From contig NZ_JADKPN010000001.1 of the NCBI RefSeq assembly GCF_015352455.1, forward strand, positions 372,001-436,000: a stretch of DNA of 64,000 nt, given 5' to 3'. The notes beneath the pieces were generated by a model that saw only the letters and a list, made by a program, of their open reading frames with translations, was not told the origin of the DNA and ran no database searches. A program made the position numbers and the translations under genes. This document shows, one piece after another, positions 59,409 through 64,000 of this stretch; the stretch's first letter is position 1; the number at the start of each line of letters is the position of its first letter. This DNA is from Nocardioides islandensis. GTDB taxonomy: Bacteria > Actinomycetota > Actinomycetes > Propionibacteriales > Nocardioidaceae.

Positions 59409-60143
59409 ATGTCCGAGGTCGACGAGCTGCGGGCCGAGGTGGCGCGGCTCAGGGCCAGGGTCAAGCAGCTGCGCGACGGCCCGGATCACTGGATGGGCGA
59501 GCTGTCGTACGTGTTCGTGATGACCTACGGGCGGTCCGGTTCGACCCTGTTGATGGGCCTGCTGAACACGATCCCGGGGTACCTCATCCGCGGCGAGAAC
59601 GACGACGCCCTGCGGTTCCTCTTCGACTTCCACCGCACGTGTGTGGAGCGGTCCTCCTACTGGCCCATCGACCGGGTGCGCCGCAAGACCGACGCGTTCT
59701 ACGGCATCGGTGACTTCCCGCCCGCCCTGTCGATCGCCGACACCCGCCGGCTCGCGGTGGACACCCTGCTGCGGCCCAAGCCGGACACCCGCGTCACGGG
59801 GTTCAAGGAGATCCGGTGGTGGCGCCACGACGACCTCGACGCGTACGTCGCGTGGCTGCGCGAGGTGTTCCCCGGCGCCCGGTTCCTGGTCAACACCCGC
59901 GACCACGCCGACGTGCTCAAGTCGAAGTGGTGGGCCAAGGGCGACGACAAGTCCGCCCACCTCGCCGACATCGAGCGCCGCCTCCTGGAGACCGCCGACC
60001 GCCTCGGCGACGCGGCGTACCGCGTCCACTTCGACGACTACGTCGCCGATCCCTCGGTCCTCGCCCCGATGTTCGCGTGGCTCGGGGAGGAGTACGACGA
60101 CGCCGAGGTACGGGCGACCATGGAGCGCAAGCACTCGGTCTGA
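59409..60143 (+). CDS. Sulfotransferase family protein
   Basis: This 244-residue sulfotransferase has a short N-terminal coiled coil (residues 1-22, EVDELRAEVARLRARVKQLR), a 5-phosphosulfate loop YGRSGSTLLMGLL at residues 40-52, and a 3-phosphate region FLVNTRDHADVLKSKWWAKG. The C-terminal segment VHFDDYVADPSVLAPMFAWL is also typical. It is divergent from the GT2 gene at 59270 and has a probable leaderless start. It closes the glycan island; R5 copy b follows 12 bp downstream. Confidence 0.85.
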   Translation: MSEVDELRAEVARLRARVKQLRDGPDHWMGELSYVFVMTYGRSGSTLLMGLLNTIPGYLIRGENDDALRFLFDFHRTCVERSSYWPIDRVRRKTDAFYGIGDFPPALSIADTRRLAVDTLLRPKPDTRVTGFKEIRWWRHDDLDAYVAWLREVFPGARFLVNTRDHADVLKSKWWAKGDDKSAHLADIERRLLETADRLGDAAYRVHFDDYVADPSVLAPMFAWLGEEYDDAEVRATMERKHSV

Positions 60144-60155
60144 CTGGCCGTCGTC

Positions 60156-60243
60156 GGTGCCAGTTATCGCGCGATCGCGCCGAAATGGCAGATTTCCGGA
60201 TCGAGAAGGTGCCGAACCGGCGCGATCGCGCTGAAACCGGCAG
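60156..60243. repeat. R5 palindrome, copy b
   Basis: It begins GGTGCCAG, has GCGCGATCGCGC in each half and ends CCGGCA; it aligns with copy a over 87 bp at roughly three quarters identity without gaps. It lies between the convergent stops at 60143 and 60259. Confidence 0.85.
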
Positions 60244-60258
60244 ACCTGGATAGCACCG

Positions 60259-61632
60259 CTAGCCCGTGGCCTGCTCCGCCGCGTGGCCCTGGGCCTTGAT
60301 CATCTCGGCGAACCACTGGAAGGACCGCTTGGGCGTGCGCTCGAGGGTGTCGTAGTCGACGTGCACCAGGCCGAAGCGCTGGGAGAAGCCCTCGGCCCAC
60401 TCGAAGTTGTCCATCAGCGACCACGTGTAGTAGCCGCGCACGTCGACGCCCTGCGCGATCGCGGTGGCGACGGCGCGCAGGTGGGAGTCGAGGTAGTCGA
60501 TGCGCGGCTGGTCGTCGACCACGCCGTCGGCGTCCGGGCCCATGCCGTAGGAGCAGCCGGACTCGGTGATCATGATCGGCGGCAGCGCGGCGCGGTACCG
60601 TGCGCGCAGGATGATCAGCCACTCGCGCAGGGAGTCGGGGACGACCGGCCAGCCGAAGTCGGTCTTGTCGTAGCCGACCAGGTCGACGAACTCGAAGGGG
60701 TTCTCGTCCTCCTCGTCGAGGTTCGCCGCGACCCGGAGCGGGTTGTAGTAGTTGACGCCGTAGAAGTCGACGGGCTGCCGGATCGTCACCATGTCGCCGT
60801 CCTGGATGGCGTCCTCGAGCAGCGGCATGATGTCGCGCGGGTACCTGCCGAGCAGCATCGCCTCGGTGAACAGGCCGTTCCAGAGCGCGTCGAAGAGCTT
60901 GGTGATGCCGACGTCGGCCGGGTCGTCGGAGGCCGGCCACATCGGTGAGTGGTTGTTGGCGCAGCCCACGCTCTCGGCGCCGGCCCGGCGCAGCTCGATG
61001 GCCGCGCGGCCGTGCCCGAGCAGCAGGTGGTGGGCGACCGGGAAGGCGTCGAACATCAGCTTGCGGCCGGGAGCGTGCTGGCCGAGGGCGTAGCCGTTGA
61101 ACGTCGCGACGTTCGGCTCGTTGACGGGGACCCAGTGCTCGACGCGGTCGGCGTACCGCTCACCGACCAGCGCGGCGTACTCGGCGAACGCCTCGACCGT
61201 GTCGCGGTTCAGCCAGCCGCCGTCGTCCTCGAGCGCCTGGGGCAGGTCCCAGTGGTACAGCGTGACCATCGGCGCGATGCCGGCCTCCAGCAGGCCGTCG
61301 AGCAGGCGGTCGTAGAAGTCCAGCCCCTGCTGGTTCGGCGTGCCCCGGCCCTTGGGCAGCACGCGTGGCCAGGAGATCGAGAACCGGTACCCGCCGACCC
61401 CCAGGTCGCGCATCAGCGCGATGTCCTCGGCGTACCGGTGGTAGTGGTCGCAGGCGACGTCGCCGGTGGCGCCGTCCTTCACCCGGCCGGGTGCGTGGCT
61501 GAACGTGTCCCAGATGCTCGGGCCGCGGCCGTCCTCACCCGCGGCGCCCTCGATCTGGTACGCCGCGGTGCTCGTGCCGAAGCGGAATCCCGGGGGCAGC
61601 TGAGGGAAAGCCCCTCCGGTCGGCACGCTCAT
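60259..61632 (-). CDS. GH1 family beta-glucosidase
   Basis: This 457-residue glycoside hydrolase family 1 enzyme hydrolyses beta-linked glucosides with retention. The acid/base E172 is in VNEPNVATFNGY and the nucleophile E357 in IMITESGCSYG. The N-terminal signature FRFGTSTAAYQIEGAAGEDG and the C-terminal GYYTWSLMDNFEWAEGFSQR are intact. There is no signal peptide, so it acts in the cytoplasm on imported glycosides. ATG 61632 is preferred; an ATG four codons upstream is possible. No transporter gene adjoins it. A 12-bp palindrome lies 117 bp upstream at 61749-61760. Confidence 0.93.
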   Translation of the reverse strand: MSVPTGGAFPQLPPGFRFGTSTAAYQIEGAAGEDGRGPSIWDTFSHAPGRVKDGATGDVACDHYHRYAEDIALMRDLGVGGYRFSISWPRVLPKGRGTPNQQGLDFYDRLLDGLLEAGIAPMVTLYHWDLPQALEDDGGWLNRDTVEAFAEYAALVGERYADRVEHWVPVNEPNVATFNGYALGQHAPGRKLMFDAFPVAHHLLLGHGRAAIELRRAGAESVGCANNHSPMWPASDDPADVGITKLFDALWNGLFTEAMLLGRYPRDIMPLLEDAIQDGDMVTIRQPVDFYGVNYYNPLRVAANLDEEDENPFEFVDLVGYDKTDFGWPVVPDSLREWLIILRARYRAALPPIMITESGCSYGMGPDADGVVDDQPRIDYLDSHLRAVATAIAQGVDVRGYYTWSLMDNFEWAEGFSQRFGLVHVDYDTLERTPKRSFQWFAEMIKAQGHAAEQATG

Positions 61633-61748
61633 GGTGGCCAACATTCTGGCGGATGGTCCCGCGGCGCGCGGCGGAACGCCAACTCCCCCGATCGGTGGCC
61701 CGGACTGGCCCGAACGGGTGGTGCCCCGCTGTCCGAACGGTGGAACCT

Positions 61749-61760
61749 GCAAACCTTTGC
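61749..61760. promoter_or_regulatory. Short palindrome upstream of the beta-glucosidase gene
   Basis: GCAAA-CC-TTTGC is a perfect 5-bp-arm palindrome in an AT-richer patch of the 188-bp gap. Its size suits a regulator half-site pair, but no regulator gene is adjacent. Confidence 0.3.
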
Positions 61761-61820
61761 CTACTATTTCGTACGCTGCGCGGTCCGCCAACCGTCACGT
61801 AAGTGTGCTGGGTCGCGTCC

Positions 61821-63431
61821 TCAGGCGCCGTCGAGAGGCACGAGGACACCGGGGTTGAGCACTCCGGCCGGGTCCAGCTCCGCCTTCACCGCGCGCAGCA
61901 CCCGCACGCCCACCTCGCCGATCTCGTCGCTCAGCCACGGCTGGTGGTCGGTGCCGACGGCGTGGTGGTGGGTGATGGTGGCGCCGGCGGCCACGATCGC
62001 GTCGCTGGCCGCCGTCTTGGCCGCGAGCCACTGCTCGACCGGGTCGCCGGCCTGCCGCGCGGCGACGGTGAAGTACAGCGAGCAGCCCGTCTCGTACACG
62101 TGCGAGACGTGGCACAGCACCAGCACCGGTGCGCCCCCGTCGCCGAGGACGCGCTCGAGGGCGGCCTTCACGTCGGCGTACAGGCGGTCCACCCCGGACC
62201 AGAACGTCGCGGTCTCGAGCGTCTCGACGAGCACGCCGAGGTCGAGCAGGGAGTCGCGCAGGTACGGCGCGGCGAACCGGCCGTGCTCCCACGCGCGGCC
62301 CGGCTCCTCGCCGGCGTTGGTGCCGCCGAGGCCCTCGAGCAGCGCGGTCGCGGCGGCGCGCTCGGCGTCGACGCGGCCGGCCGCGCCCTCGTAGCCGACG
62401 ATCATCAGGCACCCTCCGGCACCCCCGCCGATCGAGTCGGGGTCGGCCAGGTTGACCGCGGACTCCGCCTCGTCGGAGAGCCTGAGCACCGTCGGCCGCA
62501 GGCCGGACTGGGCAAGGGCCCGGACGGCCGCGAGCCCGTCGCCGAACGAGGCCCAGCGCCACCCGTCGTACACCTTCACCTCGGGGACGGCCCGCACGCG
62601 GACCTTCACCTCCGTGATGACGCCGAACGCGCCCTCCGAGCCGAGGACGAGCTGGCGCAGGTCGGGGCCGGCGGCGTTGGCGGGAGCGGTACCGAGGCGC
62701 AGCGTGCCCGTCGGGGTGGCCACGGTCAGGCCGACGACGAGGGCGTCGAAGCGGCCGTAGCCGGCCGACGCCTGCCCGCTCGACCGCGTCGCGGCGAACC
62801 CGCCGATCGAGGCGTGCTCGAACGACTGTGGGAAGTGGCCGATGGTCAGCCCGTGCTCGGCGAGCAGCGCCTCGGCCCGGGGGCCGCGCAGGCCGGGCTG
62901 GAGGGTGGCGGTCATCGAGGTGCGGTCGACGTCGACGAGGGAGTCGAGCCGGCCGAGGTCGAGGCTGACCACGCCGGCGAAGCCCTCGCGGCGGGCGGCC
63001 AGCCCGCCGGTCACGCAGGTGCCCCCGCCGAACGGCACGACCGCGACGCGGTGGCTGCCCGCCAGCCTCAGCACCTCGGCGACCTCGTCGTGGCTGCCCG
63101 GCCGGACCACGGCGTCGGGGGCGTCGTCGAGGTCACCCGCACGGGCTCGGAGGAGGTCCGCGGTCGACTTGCCGCGGGTGCGCAGGCGGCGGATCTCGTC
63201 GTCGGTGCGCACGTGCTGCTCGCCGACGACCTCGGCCAGGGACGACAGCAGGCTCGCGGAGAGACCAGGGGGCGGTAGCGCGCCCGGGAGCTCGGTCTCC
63301 GACGTGGCGTCGTGAGCGGACGTCGCCGGCGCCGGCCCGAACACCGCCTCGACGAGGGCGCGAGCCCCGTCGGGCAGCGCGGTCGCGTGAGCCGGGTCGC
63401 CCCAGCGAAGGGGGTGCATCTCGAGCGTCAT
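61821..63431 (-). CDS. FAD-binding oxidase (alkyldihydroxyacetonephosphate synthase-like)
   Basis: This 536-residue VAO/PCMH-type flavoprotein is closest to alkylglycerone-phosphate synthase and related oxidases. The FAD-binding domain has VVRPGSHDEVAEVLRLAGSH, VVPFGGGTCVTGGL and HFPQSFEHASIGGFAATRSS followed by GQASAGYG. The cap domain ends with the histidine-rich motif ITHHHAVGTDH, characteristic of the AGPS group. In actinobacteria such proteins probably oxidise hydroxy acids or act in lipid metabolism; ether-lipid synthesis is not established there. ATG 63431 lies 17 bp from the divergent TetR gene, so both promoters overlap. Confidence 0.87.
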   Translation of the reverse strand: MTLEMHPLRWGDPAHATALPDGARALVEAVFGPAPATSAHDATSETELPGALPPPGLSASLLSSLAEVVGEQHVRTDDEIRRLRTRGKSTADLLRARAGDLDDAPDAVVRPGSHDEVAEVLRLAGSHRVAVVPFGGGTCVTGGLAARREGFAGVVSLDLGRLDSLVDVDRTSMTATLQPGLRGPRAEALLAEHGLTIGHFPQSFEHASIGGFAATRSSGQASAGYGRFDALVVGLTVATPTGTLRLGTAPANAAGPDLRQLVLGSEGAFGVITEVKVRVRAVPEVKVYDGWRWASFGDGLAAVRALAQSGLRPTVLRLSDEAESAVNLADPDSIGGGAGGCLMIVGYEGAAGRVDAERAAATALLEGLGGTNAGEEPGRAWEHGRFAAPYLRDSLLDLGVLVETLETATFWSGVDRLYADVKAALERVLGDGGAPVLVLCHVSHVYETGCSLYFTVAARQAGDPVEQWLAAKTAASDAIVAAGATITHHHAVGTDHQPWLSDEIGEVGVRVLRAVKAELDPAGVLNPGVLVPLDGA

Positions 63432-63435
63432 GCGT

Positions 63436-63441
63436 TACAGT
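63436..63441 (+). promoter_or_regulatory. -10 box TACAGT of a near-leaderless tetR promoter
   Basis: TACAGT ends 7 nt before the ATG at 63449, giving a leader of zero or one nucleotide. Confidence 0.5.
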
Positions 63442-63468
63442 GTGACACATGACGTCACTTCGTCACAC
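63440..63468. promoter_or_regulatory. Candidate TetR operator
   Basis: Perfect 7-bp arms GTGTGAC / GTCACAC with a 15-nt spacer overlap the tetR promoter and start codon and adjoin the divergent oxidase start. Inside lies a second symmetry, GTGAC and GTCAC around ACATGAC. Confidence 0.5.
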
Positions 63469-64000
63469 CGTTCGGCCCGACGAGGTCGCCTCCTCGCGCG
63501 ACGCCTACCTGGACGCGGCGCGCGACTGCATCCTCGACGTCGGCTGGCGGCGGACGACCCTCACCGAGGTGGCCCGCCGGGCCGGGGTCTCCCGGATGAC
63601 GATCTACCGCACCTGGTCCGACATGTCCCAGCTGCTCGGCGACCTGATGACGCGTGAGTGGTCCGCGGTCGTCGCCGAAGCGGCCGACGTCCCCGACCCG
63701 GCCGGCAGCGTCGAGCGCATCGTCGGCACCGGGGTGCGGGCGGTGCGGGCGCTGCGCGACAACGAGCTGTTCGTGCGGATCGTCGAGCTGGACGCCGAGC
63801 TGCTGCTGCCGTACCTGCTGTCCCGCCGGGGCCGGTCCCAGCAGGCCATCCTCGACCTGCTCGCCGACCAGCTGCGTCAGGGGCAGCTGATCGGGCAGGT
63901 CCGCGACGGCGACCCCGACGTGCTGGCGCGGGCTCTGCTGCTCGCCACCCACGGGTTCGTGCTGTCGGCGCACACGATGGTCGACGAGCACGCCTCGGAG
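63449..64000 (+). CDS. TetR family transcriptional regulator (cut by right edge)
   Basis: 184 residues are visible, and the frame is open at the window end. The N-terminal HTH shows AARDCILDVGWRRTTLTEVA, RRAGVSRMTIYRTWSDMSQL and the start of a helical ligand domain. The leaderless-type start at 63449 is 17 bp from the divergent FAD oxidase gene, and an inverted repeat covers the shared promoter region. It probably regulates that oxidase. The last few residues are missing. Confidence 0.85.
   Translation, partial: MTSLRHTVRPDEVASSRDAYLDAARDCILDVGWRRTTLTEVARRAGVSRMTIYRTWSDMSQLLGDLMTREWSAVVAEAADVPDPAGSVERIVGTGVRAVRALRDNELFVRIVELDAELLLPYLLSRRGRSQQAILDLLADQLRQGQLIGQVRDGDPDVLARALLLATHGFVLSAHTMVDEHASE

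Overview
The window is a very GC-rich, densely coded actinobacterial chromosome segment. Many genes start with GTG and many neighbours overlap by 4 bp as ATGA or GTGA. Several genes have a TANNNT hexamer exactly 6 nt before the start codon, the hallmark of leaderless actinobacterial transcripts. The gene content (sigK-rskA operon, helR, many acyl-CoA dehydrogenases, AtuA/TIGR03084 catabolism, BTAD regulator) best fits a soil Nocardioides-like member of the Propionibacteriales. This is inferred from family content; no rRNA or marker gene is present. I see no tRNA, rRNA, CRISPR array or transposase. No gap without a gene exceeds about 240 bp.

Layout. 1-5.5 kb: the start of a PhzE-like chorismate enzyme running off the left edge, an orphan AbiEi/DUF559-like gene bracketed by two palindromes, the RNA polymerase-recycling ATPase helR, an enoyl-CoA hydratase, and a MarR/SnoaL divergent pair. 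6.0-11.6 kb: a SigK operon (sigK, rskA, FAD oxidase fused to DUF1365, cyclopropane synthase, DUF1295) matching the mycobacterial Rv0444c-Rv0449c gene set. 11.7-13.9 kb: aldo/keto reductase, isoaspartyl methyltransferase and MBL hydrolase. 14.0-23.0 kb: a reverse-strand catabolic operon (TetR, TIGR03084, AtuA, acyl-CoA dehydrogenase, carboxyltransferase, biotin carboxylase, acyl-CoA dehydrogenase) for branched or terpenoid acyl-CoA. 23.2-25.5 kb: a TadE/TadG-like pair. 25.5-29.2 kb: an acyl-CoA dehydrogenase/SDR/phosphotransferase/phosphatase operon. 29.3-31.5 kb: an ABC exporter. 31.6-37.1 kb: SnoaL/TetR pair, FadB/J-like multifunctional enzyme, thiolase and MerR regulator. 37.2-42.2 kb: a large BTAD/nSTAND/beta-propeller regulator split by one in-frame amber codon. 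42.3-50.2 kb: secreted protein, CsbD, CoA-transferase with an amino-acid ABC transporter, a metal-linked DUF4396 protein behind a CsoR-like operator, a dienoyl-CoA reductase and a lipoprotein esterase. 50.4-60.1 kb: a glycan island with three sulfotransferases, three family 2 glycosyltransferases, UDP-glucose dehydrogenase and a PatB lyase. 60.3-64 kb: GH1 beta-glucosidase, FAD-linked oxidase and a TetR regulator cut by the right edge.

The most unusual feature is a set of palindromic repeat families. One (called R2 here) occurs six times, and four copies lie inside protein genes. Those four keep the same orientation and reading frame relative to the host gene and encode the same peptides at domain boundaries. 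One of them bridges two proteins that are normally separate into one reading frame. A second family (R5) occurs twice as direct repeats that bracket the sulfotransferase/glycosyltransferase island. A third (R1) brackets the orphan AbiEi/DUF559-like gene. A 22-bp array (R4) sits inside the catabolic operon. Most convergent gene junctions carry one of these palindromes.
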